Positions 15,990 to 25,025 of a DNA stretch of 64,000 nt are shown piece after piece. Position 1 is the first letter of the stretch. Each line of letters starts with the position of its first letter. Made by a program: the position numbers and the translations under genes. The notes below the pieces were generated by a model. The model did no database searches. It worked only from the letters and a program-made list of their open reading frames with translations, and had not been told where the DNA came from. This DNA comes from JBMOMT01 sp049324835 (GTDB taxonomy: Bacteria; Chloroflexota; Anaerolineae; CAYNKW01). The DNA lies in the NCBI GenBank assembly GCA_049324835.1, contig JBMOMT010000055.1, positions 1 through 64,000 on the forward strand. Reading direction: 5' to 3'.

Positions 15990-18308
15990 ATGCTCAATCG
16001 AGAGATACTCGCTCAACACAAGGTTTTTGAGAGCCTGCCCGAGGCCATCGCCGGGGCGATCTGCCAGCAGGCCGAGATCGCGCCCTATGCGCCCGGAGAG
16101 GTCATCGTGCCCTCTGGCCAGCCGTTTACGTTTTTCGGCGTTTTTCTTTCGGGCGAGGCGGGCGCCTATATGCCTGAAGAGGCGGTCGAAGCGCGCAACA
16201 TCGAGACGCTGCGAGCCGGTAGTACCATCGGCGATATGTCGCTCATGACCGGCCTGACCGCTCCGGTGGACGTGATCGCCATCACGCCGTGCCAGGTGTT
16301 GTTGATGCCCAGCGATCTGTTCGAGCGCTGGATCCAGACCGACGCAGCGGCCTTGCAGCGCTTTTCCAAAAACATCGCCCGGCGGAGCATCCTCATCGAG
16401 CAGGCCCGCCAGGAGTTGGCCCGCCAACTGGCCGAACGTGAGACTAACCCAGACCCCTACGGTCTGAATCTGACCACCGACGAGCGGCAAAAGGTCCTGG
16501 TGCTCAATCTGCGCGCCGGGTCACTGAAATACCGCTTTTTTGATACCTTTGACGAGACGAATCATATCGAGGGCCAGATAGAGCGGGTCGATCAGCCTGG
16601 CACGCGGCAAACCCACACCACCAGCGCCGATGAACACCTGTTTGAATTGGGGCAGGCCAGCCACCGCCAGGCTCTGCAGGCCATACTCGACCGGCTGGTA
16701 GACCCAGAGATCGGCGTCTTGAACAGCGTGGACGAGATCACGGCGGTGGGGCACCGGGTGGTGCATGGCGGCGACAAATACTCCAGCGCGGTGCTCATCG
16801 ACGATCAGGTACTGGCCGATATTCGTAGTCTGGCCCACCTGGCCCCGTTGCACAATACCACACAGGCCCAGGGTATCGAGTGGTTGCGTGAGCTGTTGCC
16901 CCGTGTGCCCCACGTGGCCGTTTTCGACACCGCTTTTCACCAGACCATGCCACCCTATGCCTACCGCTACGCCCTGCCGGAGGCGCTCTACGAACAAGAG
17001 GGCATCCGGCGCTACGGCTTTCACGGGCCGTCGCACCATTACGTGGGGCTGATGGCGGCCACCTATCTGAAAAAGCGTTTCTCCCGCCTCAAGATCATCA
17101 CTTGCCATCTGGGAGAGGGGGCCTCGGTGTGCGCCATCGACCACGGGCGTTCGATCGATACCAGCATGGGCCTCACCCCATTGGAAGGGCTGGTGATGGT
17201 CACCCGTTGCGGCGATATCGACCCGGCCATTGTGACCCATCTCGTGCGTAAAGGGCTCTCGGCCGACGAGATCGATGACCTGTTGAACCGCGAGAGTGGC
17301 CTGAAAGGGCTTTCAGGGCTTTCGGGCGACACGCGAGAGGTGGCCGCCGCCGCCAATGCCGGCGATCGTCAGGCGATGCTGGCCGCAGAAGCTTTTGCCT
17401 ACCGGCTGCGCAAATACATCGGCGCCTACTATGCCGCTTTGGGTGGTCTGGACGTGTTGGTGTTCACCGGCGGCATCGGCGAGAACGCCGCCGGCGTGCG
17501 GGCGATGGCCTGTCAGGACCTGTGGGGCCTGGGCATTTTGATCGATGCCGTCGAGAACCGTTCGATGCACGATGGCGTGGAGGGTGTGGCGGATATCTCT
17601 CACCCCGATTCAAAGGTCAAGGTGCTGGTGGTTCACTCGGACGCTTCGCGCATGATCGCCCGTGAGACGTTGCGTGTGCTGAACTATCAGGCCATCGCGC
17701 AAAAGATACAGGCTACCCAGATCCCTATCCCCATCGGCGTCTCGGCGCATCACGTGCATCTGAGTCAAAAAGATGTGGAGCGATTGTTCGGAGTGGGCCA
17801 CCAGCTCACGCCCCGTTCGCCGCTGTCTCAGCCAGGACAGTTTGCCTGCGAAGAGGTGGTGCGGCTCATTGGTCCGCGCGGCAGCATGGATCGGGTGCGC
17901 GTGCTCGGCCCGGCCCGCAGTCAAACCCAGGTCGAGATCTCACGCACCGAGGGCTACCGGTTGGGCATCCACGCGCCGGTGCGCATGTCGGGCGATCTGG
18001 ATGGCACGCCGGGGCTGATCGTTGAGGGCAGTGCAGGCCAGATCGAGATCGAGAGCGGCGTCATCTATGCCCAACGACACGTGCACATGACGCCTGCCGA
18101 TGCCCGGCGTCTGGGGCTGCAAAATGGCGACACGGTGCGGCTGCGGGCGGAGGGTGAGCGGGAGCTGATATTCGGCGATGTAGCGGTGCGTATTTCGCCC
18201 AAATTCCAGCTCGAATTTCACCTGGATACAGACGAAGCCAACGCGGCCCAACTCAATACGGGTGACGTGGCCTATCTGGATGGCATCCAGGAGCGGCGGC
18301 GTTCCTGA
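15990..18308 (+). CDS. fusion: cyclic-nucleotide-binding domain, acetate kinase, PduL phosphotransacylase
   Basis: One 772-residue polypeptide carries three modules. Residues about 8-135 are a CNB/CAP-like sensor fold (PGEVIVPSGQPFTFFGVFLSG, then IGDMSLM). Residues about 167-565 are acetate kinase, with GHRVVHGG at 254, FDTAFHQTMP at 312, YGFHGPSHHYV at 342, HLGEGASVCAI at 373, TRCGDIDPAI at 405 and FTGGIGENA at 492. Residues about 578-766 are a PduL-type phosphotransacylase, with the metal-binding SAHHVHL at 585 and RHVHM at 696. Together they could convert acyl-CoA to acyl phosphate and then to acid plus ATP. The CNB part lacks the usual Arg of its phosphate-binding cassette (TAPVDV where RAATV is typical), and the kinase N-terminal signature is altered. 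ATG 15990 follows AAGGA. Confidence 0.92.
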   Translation: MLNREILAQHKVFESLPEAIAGAICQQAEIAPYAPGEVIVPSGQPFTFFGVFLSGEAGAYMPEEAVEARNIETLRAGSTIGDMSLMTGLTAPVDVIAITPCQVLLMPSDLFERWIQTDAAALQRFSKNIARRSILIEQARQELARQLAERETNPDPYGLNLTTDERQKVLVLNLRAGSLKYRFFDTFDETNHIEGQIERVDQPGTRQTHTTSADEHLFELGQASHRQALQAILDRLVDPEIGVLNSVDEITAVGHRVVHGGDKYSSAVLIDDQVLADIRSLAHLAPLHNTTQAQGIEWLRELLPRVPHVAVFDTAFHQTMPPYAYRYALPEALYEQEGIRRYGFHGPSHHYVGLMAATYLKKRFSRLKIITCHLGEGASVCAIDHGRSIDTSMGLTPLEGLVMVTRCGDIDPAIVTHLVRKGLSADEIDDLLNRESGLKGLSGLSGDTREVAAAANAGDRQAMLAAEAFAYRLRKYIGAYYAALGGLDVLVFTGGIGENAAGVRAMACQDLWGLGILIDAVENRSMHDGVEGVADISHPDSKVKVLVVHSDASRMIARETLRVLNYQAIAQKIQATQIPIPIGVSAHHVHLSQKDVERLFGVGHQLTPRSPLSQPGQFACEEVVRLIGPRGSMDRVRVLGPARSQTQVEISRTEGYRLGIHAPVRMSGDLDGTPGLIVEGSAGQIEIESGVIYAQRHVHMTPADARRLGLQNGDTVRLRAEGERELIFGDVAVRISPKFQLEFHLDTDEANAAQLNTGDVAYLDGIQERRRS

Positions 18309-18380
18309 GTCAAACGGCCCAAGAACCCCTGCCTGGGTGTGAGCGAATCTGTCCTGAGTATCTTAATCCTTGCACGGTTG

Positions 18381-18441
18381 GCAAAAAATACACCACCAGG
18401 GCACCAAGTCTTTTTTCTTGGTGTCTTGGTGGTTATCTTTT
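18381..18441. terminator. bidirectional hairpin terminator from a CACCAAG-type repeat
   Basis: Arms at 18392-18408 and 18417-18433 pair at 15 of 17 positions around an 8-base T-rich loop. T-runs follow on the plus strand (TATCTTTTT) and on the minus strand (TATTTTTTGC). It sits between the convergent acetate-kinase fusion and M23 peptidase genes, so it can stop both transcripts. The arms resemble the widespread CACCAAGxCACCAAG intergenic repeat. Confidence 0.65.
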
Positions 18442-18483
18442 TGGCTTGGCCGGGTCAGGGTTGATCGGTCGAAGCGCCCGAGC

Positions 18484-19590
18484 TCACTCTGTGGCCTGGA
18501 TGACGACCAGCGCGGTTCGGCCCGCCTCCACTGTGACCTGGGCCAGGTAGAGCCGTCCATCCAGCCGCGTCTTGATCACGTAATCACCGGCGGGCACATC
18601 ACCCAGTGTAAAATTTTCACCCCACGCCGGGTCTGGCCCGATGCCCTCTTCGACGTAATAGCTGCGTGTCTCGCGCCAGCGAGCGTCCGGCGTCTCGGCG
18701 TGGTGAAAGGTGAGCAACGTTTGCGGCGCCGGGTTGCCCTCCGCGTCGAGCAGCCTGCCGGCGATGGTGCCCAGACCGGCAAAAGGTGTTATCCACAGCT
18801 CTGGGTTGCGGGTGTGGGCATAGGTGGCCCCCCCCACGCGCACCTCCAGGTGCAGGTGCGGCCCCAGTGCGATGCCAGTGGCCCCCACACGACCCAGCAC
18901 GTCGCCCGTTTCGACACGCTGCCCCTCTTGCGCCAGCACCTCGGAAAGATGGCCATAAAGCACGTAAAGCGATTGCCCCTGATACGTCTGCTCTAGCCGT
19001 AACATGATCACCTTGCCGTAGAAATCGTTCCAGGGGCCCAGGACAGTCTGGCTATCGTCACCGGCGAAAACCACCTGTCCCGGCGCCACTGCCACCACGC
19101 TGGTACCTTCTGGATTGATCAGGTCCACAGCGTGGTGGATCAGGTATTCCTCCTCGCCGCCGCGTGTGCCATAGGGGTAATAGTGGGTGATCTGGCTGCT
19201 GCCATCGGGGCCGATGGGCCGCCCCAGCCAGTAATGATCTTCTGGCGGCAGGGGGGTGGGCGTCGCGGTTGGGGTGGCAGTGGCCGCCGGCGTGACGGTG
19301 GCGGTGGGGGTATGGCTGGCCGTCGGTGTGGGGGTGCGGGTGGGAGTGGCGGTGGGGGTGGCGGTGGGCGTCGGCGTGGCGGTATGGCTGGGAGTGGGCG
19401 TGAGTGTCGGTGTGGGAGTATGGGTGGGGGTATGGGTGGGGGTGAACGTCGACGTGCCCAACACGGGCCACTCTGGCATGGCAGTCCAGCCCAGCGATAA
19501 CAGACCGATGAGCAACGCCAGGCCGATAGCGCCTGCCAGCAAACCCAAACTCGCCGTTTCCTGGCGATCTGCGGGATCTTGGACAGTCAC
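18484..19590 (-). CDS. membrane-anchored M23 metallopeptidase with Thr/Pro stalk
   Basis: The 368-residue protein starts at GTG 19590. It has one N-terminal membrane segment (about 14-36), a long Thr/Pro stalk (about 46-115) and an M23 peptidase domain with HHAVDLINPEG, LYGHLSE and GPHLHLEVR, which supply the zinc ligands. A C-terminal carboxypeptidase-regulatory-like beta domain follows (GRLLDAEGNPAPQT to GDVPAGDYVIK). M23 enzymes cut peptidoglycan cross-bridges, so a cell-wall or surface role is expected. The start lies 6 bases after the ftcD stop and has only a weak ribosome site, which suggests co-translation. Confidence 0.85.
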   Translation of the reverse strand: MTVQDPADRQETASLGLLAGAIGLALLIGLLSLGWTAMPEWPVLGTSTFTPTHTPTHTPTPTLTPTPSHTATPTPTATPTATPTRTPTPTASHTPTATVTPAATATPTATPTPLPPEDHYWLGRPIGPDGSSQITHYYPYGTRGGEEEYLIHHAVDLINPEGTSVVAVAPGQVVFAGDDSQTVLGPWNDFYGKVIMLRLEQTYQGQSLYVLYGHLSEVLAQEGQRVETGDVLGRVGATGIALGPHLHLEVRVGGATYAHTRNPELWITPFAGLGTIAGRLLDAEGNPAPQTLLTFHHAETPDARWRETRSYYVEEGIGPDPAWGENFTLGDVPAGDYVIKTRLDGRLYLAQVTVEAGRTALVVIQATE

Positions 19591-19596
19591 CGGGCG

Positions 19597-20493
19597 CTAA
19601 CCTTCCGTGAGGTGGCTTTCCAGCACCTGCTCTGGCGAAAAACCATCCAGTTGCAGGTAATAGATGGCTGCCTCCAACAGGGCCTGCTGCGGGATGAGCC
19701 CAATGAGCTCGCTGCCGGCGATGGTCACGCCGTAACGCGCCGCCTCGCGGCGGATCATCTCGACCACGCGGTGGACGGGCGTTTTGCGGAAATCGGTCAG
19801 GTTCATCGACACCTGCGCCCGGCCCTCCACCCGCAGGCCCAACGCTTTGACGTAACGCAGACCGCCGGAGGCATGGCGCACCGCGCGCGCAATCTTGTCG
19901 GCGATGGTCTCGTCGTCGGTGGTGAGGTAAACGTTAAAGGCGACGAGCGGCGGTCGCGCGCCGATGACGGTGGCGCCGGCCTTGCCCAATCGCCTGGGGC
20001 CGAAATCTGGCTCGCGGGCGGGGTTGAACGCGATCTCTTGTTTCAAGCCCTCGTATTCACCGCGACGCACGTCGGCCAGGTTGCGCCGGTCTGGGCTGGT
20101 GGCGGCCGCCTCGTACAGGTAGACCGGGATTTCGAGCTCAGAGCCCACCCGCGCCCCCAGGCGGGCGGCGATGGCCACACAATCGTCCATGGTGACGCCT
20201 TTGATAGGCACAAAGGGCACCACGTCGGCAGCGCCCAGCCGGGGGTGCTCGCCGCGATGCTCGTCCATGTCGATCAACTCGGCGGCTCTGGCGATGCCCC
20301 GGAAGGCTGCCTCCTCCACCGCCTCCGGGTGGCCCACAAAAGTCACCACGGTGCGATTATGATCCGCATCCGGTTTAACATCGAGCACCTTGATGCCTTC
20401 CACCTCGCCGATGGCGGCCACGATGGCGTCTATCGTCTTTTGGCTGCGCCCTTCGCTAAAGTTGGGCACACACTGCACGATCTGCTGAATCAT
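19597..20493 (-). CDS. ftcD: glutamate formimidoyltransferase
   Basis: The 298-residue product matches the formiminotransferase domain. It transfers the formimino group of N-formiminoglutamate to tetrahydrofolate at the end of histidine breakdown, or can move formyl groups. Visible features are QCVPNFSEGR at the N-terminus, VVTFVGHPEAV, IDMDEHRGEHPRLGAADVVP and SMNLTDF. The cyclodeaminase domain of the bifunctional enzyme is absent. ATG 20493 has GGAGG just upstream; the longer overlapping frame runs into korB and is rejected. No other histidine-degradation genes are in the window, so its setting behind korAB is puzzling. Confidence 0.88.
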   Translation of the reverse strand: MIQQIVQCVPNFSEGRSQKTIDAIVAAIGEVEGIKVLDVKPDADHNRTVVTFVGHPEAVEEAAFRGIARAAELIDMDEHRGEHPRLGAADVVPFVPIKGVTMDDCVAIAARLGARVGSELEIPVYLYEAAATSPDRRNLADVRRGEYEGLKQEIAFNPAREPDFGPRRLGKAGATVIGARPPLVAFNVYLTTDDETIADKIARAVRHASGGLRYVKALGLRVEGRAQVSMNLTDFRKTPVHRVVEMIRREAARYGVTIAGSELIGLIPQQALLEAAIYYLQLDGFSPEQVLESHLTEG

Positions 20494-20533
20494 GGGCCTC
20501 CTTCTTTCTTCCCCCTGGAACGATCCTTTGGGG

Positions 20534-21370
20534 CTAACGATACTCTTCCAGGATGGCGGTTGCGTCGAACCGATCATCGCGCGAGGTGACGCGCACCGTC
20601 TGGTCAAAAACAGGCCGCGTTTCCCGGTAAAACAGGCCCAGCGGCAGGGCATCGGTGCGCAGGGCCTGGGCGATGGCCTGCATCTTGTCGCCGGGATCGT
20701 GATCCGGCGGCAGGTCGGTGACCTGCTCGCGATACAGTGAAAAGGTATTGTAAAAGGTGATACACGGGCTGAGCACGTCGATGAAGGCAAAGCCGCGATG
20801 CTGCATGCCCTGAAGGATGAGCTGGGTGACCTGTTTGGCCCGCCCGGAAAAGCTGCGCGCGGCAAAGGTGGCCCCAGCCGCCAGCACCAGCATCATGGGG
20901 TTGATAGGCACACTGACCGAACCGTAGGGCGTCGATTTGCTCTCAAAGCCGGTGGGTGAGGTGGGTGAGGTCTGGCCTTTGGTCAGCCCGTAGACGGCGT
21001 TGTCCATGACGATGTAGGTGATATCGACGTTGCGCCGCACCACGTGGGCCAGGTGCCCGCCGCCGATGCTAAAACCATCGCCGTCGCCGCCGATGGCGAT
21101 GACGGTCAGTTCTGGGTTGGCCACTTTGATGCCCATCGCCACCGGCAGGGCGCGCCCATGCACCGACTGGAAGCCATAGGTGTTGATGAAAAAGGGCACC
21201 CGGCTGGAGCAGCCGATGCCAGACACGATCACCGTTTTGGCCGGGTCGAGGTCCTGTTCGGCCAGCACCTGATAGACCGACGCCAGCACGGCGAAATCGC
21301 CGCAGCCGGGGCACCAGGTGGATTTGTCGCTTTTGTAATCGTTGGGTGTACGTTTCGTCTTTTGTGCCAT
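20534..21370 (-). CDS. korB: 2-oxoacid:ferredoxin oxidoreductase, beta subunit
   Basis: The 278-residue subunit binds thiamine diphosphate. CPGCGDFAVL lies near residue 20, GIGCSSR and HGRALPVAMGIK follow, and the TPP/Mg motif region is IGGDGDGFSIGGGH with NAVYGLTKGQTSPTS after it. With KorA it would oxidatively decarboxylate a 2-oxoacid, most likely 2-oxoglutarate, reducing ferredoxin. The exact substrate cannot be fixed by eye. ATG 21370 lies two bases after the korA stop, so the pair is translationally coupled. Confidence 0.92.
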   Translation of the reverse strand: MAQKTKRTPNDYKSDKSTWCPGCGDFAVLASVYQVLAEQDLDPAKTVIVSGIGCSSRVPFFINTYGFQSVHGRALPVAMGIKVANPELTVIAIGGDGDGFSIGGGHLAHVVRRNVDITYIVMDNAVYGLTKGQTSPTSPTGFESKSTPYGSVSVPINPMMLVLAAGATFAARSFSGRAKQVTQLILQGMQHRGFAFIDVLSPCITFYNTFSLYREQVTDLPPDHDPGDKMQAIAQALRTDALPLGLFYRETRPVFDQTVRVTSRDDRFDATAILEEYR

Positions 21371-21372
21371 GA

Positions 21373-23139
21373 TTATCCCTTTCCTGCCTGCATCGAGCCG
21401 GTCACAGGCTCGATCCGGAGGTCCTGGAGCACCTGTGTCACGCGGTTGAGAATCTCGCCGGGGGCAAAGGGCAGGCCGCCATACTTGTTCAGCGAGATCG
21501 TCTCCAGGCCCAGTTGCGCCCGCAGGTGGCGCGCAAACTGGCCCTCATAATTCACCTCTGGCACGATGATCGCTTTCAGGCCGCTGGTGAAATCGCGGAT
21601 GGCCTGAGCCGGCAAGGGGTGTATCAGCGCTGGAGCCAGAGCGGCCACCGGCCAGCCCTGGGCGGCCAGTCGCTCTGTGGCCTCACGCACCGAGCCGGCG
21701 GTCGAGCCCCAGGTGACGATGCCCACCTGTGGCTTTTCTGCGCCGTAACGCCACGTGCCATCCACGCGCCGGGCAGCGGTTTCCACCTTGCGCCAGCGTT
21801 TTTCGGTCATGGCGGTGTGAGTTTCCGGATCGTACCTGATGCGGCTGTAGGCGTCGTGTTCCAGGCCGGTGGCCCGCCAGGGAGCGTCATCCAGGCCCGG
21901 CACGGCGAAAGGTGAGATGCCATCCGGGGTGAGGGCGTAGCGTTGATAATCCTTCAACTCGGCCCGGGTCGGTCGCCGTCGATTGACCACCTCGATGCGT
22001 GCCAGATCGGGGTAGGGAACCGTCTCGGTGCGATGGGAGAGCGATTGGTCCGAGAGCACGATCACCGGCATCTGGTAGGTTTCGGCCATGTTGAAGGCGC
22101 GGATCATCTGGTAAAGGGCATCTTCTACCGAGCGCGGCGCCAGCACGAAACGCGGCGCGTCGCCGTGAGCGCCATAGAGGGCCAGGTTGAGATCACTCTG
22201 CTCCATCTTGGTGGGCAGGCCGGTGCTGGGCCCGCCGCGCTGGGCATCGACCACCACCAGCGGCAACTCGGCCATGGTCGCCAGACCCAACACCTCTACC
22301 ATCAGCGACAGGCCCGGTCCGGCGGTGGCGGTCATGGCCTTGAGGCCGGCGTAGGCGGCGCCCACCACCGAGCTGATGGCCGAGATCTCGTCTTCCGATT
22401 GGATGTAGGCCCCGCCGGCGAGCGGCAGCCGCATGGCCAGCTCTTGCATGATGTCGCTGGCCGGGGTGATGGGATAACCGGCGAAAAAACGACAGCCTGC
22501 CTGGAGTGCGCCGACCACAATGGCGTTGTTGCCCGACATGACCAGGTGATCGCCGTGCGCCTCTGGCTCACCCAGCACGCAGGTATCTACCTTTTTGAGG
22601 TTCTCTCTCACCCAACGAAAGCCGGTCATCAACGCGGCGCGGTTGCTCTCGATGTAATCGGCCCGTTTTTTGCCCAGTTTTTCGGCGACGACGGCGTCCA
22701 GGCAATTGAAGGCAAAATCGAACAGGGCCGAGACGGCGCCCAGCACGAGCACATTCTTGCCGCGACGCATGTTCAGGCCGTTGAAAACGCGCCCAAAAGG
22801 CACGGCATAGGTGATGCCGTGGAAAGAGGGGGGCGCTTGGAATTCGTCCGGATCGTAAACCAGCACCCCATCCGGTTTGAGGAACTCGCCATGTAACTGC
22901 CAGGCTTCCTCGTTGAACGCCACCAGGATGTCCAGCAGGTCGCCCAGCGAGGGCACCGGCCGCACTCCCACCCGCAGTTGAAACATCACCGGCCCACCCC
23001 GGATCTCGGCGGGGTAGGTGCGAAAGGTGTGCACGTAATAACCGCAGCGAGCAGCGGCCAGAGTGAGCAGATCGCCGGCGGTGATGATTCCATCGCCCGA
23101 TTCACCGCCAATGCGGATGACCAGGTTTTCGACACTCAT
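21373..23139 (-). CDS. korA: 2-oxoacid:ferredoxin oxidoreductase, fused gamma-alpha subunit
   Basis: The 588-residue protein joins a gamma domain (residues 1 to about 185; IRIGGESGDGIITAGDLL) to the alpha pyrimidine-binding domain (about 205-400; GNNAIVVGALQAGCRFFAGY, then PITPASDIMQELA and SEDEISAISSVVGA). A transketolase C-terminal-like domain follows. This gamma-alpha fusion is the standard KorA layout in many bacteria. GTG and upstream extensions were rejected in favour of ATG 23139, which has GAGGAGGAC six bases before it. ndh lies 60 bases upstream in the same direction. Confidence 0.92.
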   Translation of the reverse strand: MSVENLVIRIGGESGDGIITAGDLLTLAAARCGYYVHTFRTYPAEIRGGPVMFQLRVGVRPVPSLGDLLDILVAFNEEAWQLHGEFLKPDGVLVYDPDEFQAPPSFHGITYAVPFGRVFNGLNMRRGKNVLVLGAVSALFDFAFNCLDAVVAEKLGKKRADYIESNRAALMTGFRWVRENLKKVDTCVLGEPEAHGDHLVMSGNNAIVVGALQAGCRFFAGYPITPASDIMQELAMRLPLAGGAYIQSEDEISAISSVVGAAYAGLKAMTATAGPGLSLMVEVLGLATMAELPLVVVDAQRGGPSTGLPTKMEQSDLNLALYGAHGDAPRFVLAPRSVEDALYQMIRAFNMAETYQMPVIVLSDQSLSHRTETVPYPDLARIEVVNRRRPTRAELKDYQRYALTPDGISPFAVPGLDDAPWRATGLEHDAYSRIRYDPETHTAMTEKRWRKVETAARRVDGTWRYGAEKPQVGIVTWGSTAGSVREATERLAAQGWPVAALAPALIHPLPAQAIRDFTSGLKAIIVPEVNYEGQFARHLRAQLGLETISLNKYGGLPFAPGEILNRVTQVLQDLRIEPVTGSMQAGKG

Positions 23140-23199
23140 GTGTCCTCCTCGTGTCTGTTGAGGTGCAGCGCACCCGGTGCGCCTCACTTTGCAGCGTTT

Positions 23200-24495
23200 C
23201 TAACTTGGTGACGGGTGGTTGCTGCGCCAGCCAATGAGCGCGGTATTACGCCGCACGAACAGATCCAGCAGCCAATCGACGGCCACGCGCAGGCGGTTCT
23301 CCCAACCGGGCAGGCGCAGCAGGTAAAAAGTGCGCCACATCAGCCAGGCCATTATACCCGATAGGCGCAGTTTGCCAAGTTGGGCCACGGCGTAATGCCG
23401 ACCCAACGAGATGAGTCCGCCCAGGGGTTTAAAATCAAAGGGCTGCTGTTGCTGACCACGCAACGCAGCGACGACGTTGCCCGCCACTTGTTTGGCCTGG
23501 CGCAAGGCCACCTGCGCCGTGGGGGGATACGGTCGACCGCTGTGGGGGTTGGGGCAGGCGGCGTTGTCGCCGATGGCATAAACGCCGCTGTGGCCGGGCA
23601 ACTCGAGGGTGGGGCTAACGACCAGCCGCCCGCCGCGGTCTCGATCTGCCGGCAGGAGCGCGGCAACCGGCGCGGCCGCCACGCCCGCCGTCCAGATGAC
23701 CGTGTCGGCGGGGACAAAGCCGTGACCGCGCACCTGCACGCCCGCCTCGCCGGCGGTGGTGATGGGGCCGCCCAGCAGCAGCTCGATCCCCTGAGCTGTC
23801 AATCGTCGGGCGGCCTGCCCGGCGGTGGCGTCGTCAAAACCGGGCAGGATGCGGTCGGTGGCCTCGACGATCACCACCCGCGCTTCGGCCGGGTCGATGC
23901 CGGGGTAATCGCGGCAGGCGGTGTGGATCAGGTCGTGGATCTCGGCGGCCAATTCGATGCCCGTGGGGCCTGCCCCGGCCACCACAAAGGTGAGCCTCTG
24001 GCGGCGGCGATTGGCATCGGGCTCATCGTTGGCCCGCTCAAAGCAGGCGATGATCTGGTTGTGGATGGCGATGGCGTCGGCCATGTTTTTGAGCACCAGC
24101 GCACTCGTCTCCACACCGATCAGGCCAAAAAAGTTGGTGGTGCTGCCCAGGGCGAGGATCAAATAATCGTAATCGAAGGTCTGCCGGTTTGTCTCGACCT
24201 GCCGGCGGCCCAGGTCGATGGTTTTGATCTGGGCCATGTGAAACGTCACCGGCAGGCGGCGCAGCATGCGCCGCACCGGCAGGGCCACGTGGCGCGGTTC
24301 CAGGCCGCCGGTGGCGGCCTCGTGAAGCATGGGCATAAAGAGGAAATAATTGTGCTCGCCGATCAGACGAATCTCGACGTCAGGCTCGCGCCGCAGCGCC
24401 CGGCCCAGGTACAGGGCTGCGTACAGCCCGCCAAAGCCGGTGCCCAGCACGACGATGCGCCTGGGTGTGCGTCCATCGACACGCGCCTCTTCCAT
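23200..24495 (-). CDS. ndh: type II NADH:quinone oxidoreductase
   Basis: The 431-residue flavoprotein has two Rossmann motifs: VVLGTGFGGLYAALYLG near residue 14 for FAD and FVVAGAGPTGIELAAEI near 170 for NADH. It also has YLILALGSTTNFFG, VYAIGDNAACPNP for the FAD end and an amphipathic C-terminal region (WRTFYLLRLPGWENRLRVAV) that anchors NDH-2 to the membrane. It passes electrons from NADH to the quinone pool without pumping protons. The ATG at 24495 lies 44 bases after the redoxin stop. Its place beside korAB and a CCG oxidoreductase suggests a shared electron-transfer block. Confidence 0.9.
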   Translation of the reverse strand: MEEARVDGRTPRRIVVLGTGFGGLYAALYLGRALRREPDVEIRLIGEHNYFLFMPMLHEAATGGLEPRHVALPVRRMLRRLPVTFHMAQIKTIDLGRRQVETNRQTFDYDYLILALGSTTNFFGLIGVETSALVLKNMADAIAIHNQIIACFERANDEPDANRRRQRLTFVVAGAGPTGIELAAEIHDLIHTACRDYPGIDPAEARVVIVEATDRILPGFDDATAGQAARRLTAQGIELLLGGPITTAGEAGVQVRGHGFVPADTVIWTAGVAAAPVAALLPADRDRGGRLVVSPTLELPGHSGVYAIGDNAACPNPHSGRPYPPTAQVALRQAKQVAGNVVAALRGQQQQPFDFKPLGGLISLGRHYAVAQLGKLRLSGIMAWLMWRTFYLLRLPGWENRLRVAVDWLLDLFVRRNTALIGWRSNHPSPS

Positions 24496-24539
24496 CGAGC
24501 CTTTCCTTTGGAGGCCGCCTAGCCTCGGTGTTTGGAGCC

Positions 24540-25025
24540 TCAGCCGGGCCGGAACGCCGGGGCCGGGTCGTCTTGTGGGGCGATGACAACCGCTTCCTGG
24601 CCCACGTGGTCAGCGATCGCCGCCGCCAGCTCGTTGAGCGCTGCCTTTTGAAAAGCGACCACCACACGGGCGATCTGACCATCCGACGCGATCAGGAACA
24701 GGGTCGGCACGCCTTCCGGATCGTAGGCCCGCGAGACGGCCCAGCCGTCGTCGAGCAAGATGGGAAAGGTCAGATCGTAAGCCCCGGCAAAGGCGCGAGA
24801 ATCCTCAGCCGAATCCTGAGAAATGGCCCACAGGTGCCAGCCCTGGCGGGGGTAGGTCCGATACAGTCTTTCCAGGTAGGGCAGTGTCAACCGGCAGGTT
24901 TCACAACTGACTTTGAAAAAAACCGCCAGTACCGGCGCTCGAGCTTTATCCAGCCGATACGGCTGGCCGTCCAGGCCAATGAGGTTGAATGACGGTGCTT
25001 GGGCTCCTGTTGCCAGTGTGGTCAC
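24540..25025 (-). CDS. thioredoxin-like redoxin (AhpC/TSA-TlpA group)
   Basis: The 161-residue protein has the redoxin fold: GAQAPSFNLIGLDGQPYRL at the start, a CETC redox motif near residue 56 (VFFKVSCETCRLTLPYLE) and VPTLFLIASDGQI with the cis-proline. It probably reduces peroxide or disulfides. The start is GTG 25025, which overlaps the TAG of the PSP1 gene by one base (TAGTG), so translation is coupled. No signal peptide is present, pointing to the cytoplasm. Confidence 0.8.
   Translation of the reverse strand: MTTLATGAQAPSFNLIGLDGQPYRLDKARAPVLAVFFKVSCETCRLTLPYLERLYRTYPRQGWHLWAISQDSAEDSRAFAGAYDLTFPILLDDGWAVSRAYDPEGVPTLFLIASDGQIARVVVAFQKAALNELAAAIADHVGQEAVVIAPQDDPAPAFRPG

Noticed and set aside
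23380..24522. 380-codon plus-strand ORF
   Set aside because: Antisense of ndh; the NDH-2 FAD and NAD motifs on the minus strand settle the coding strand.
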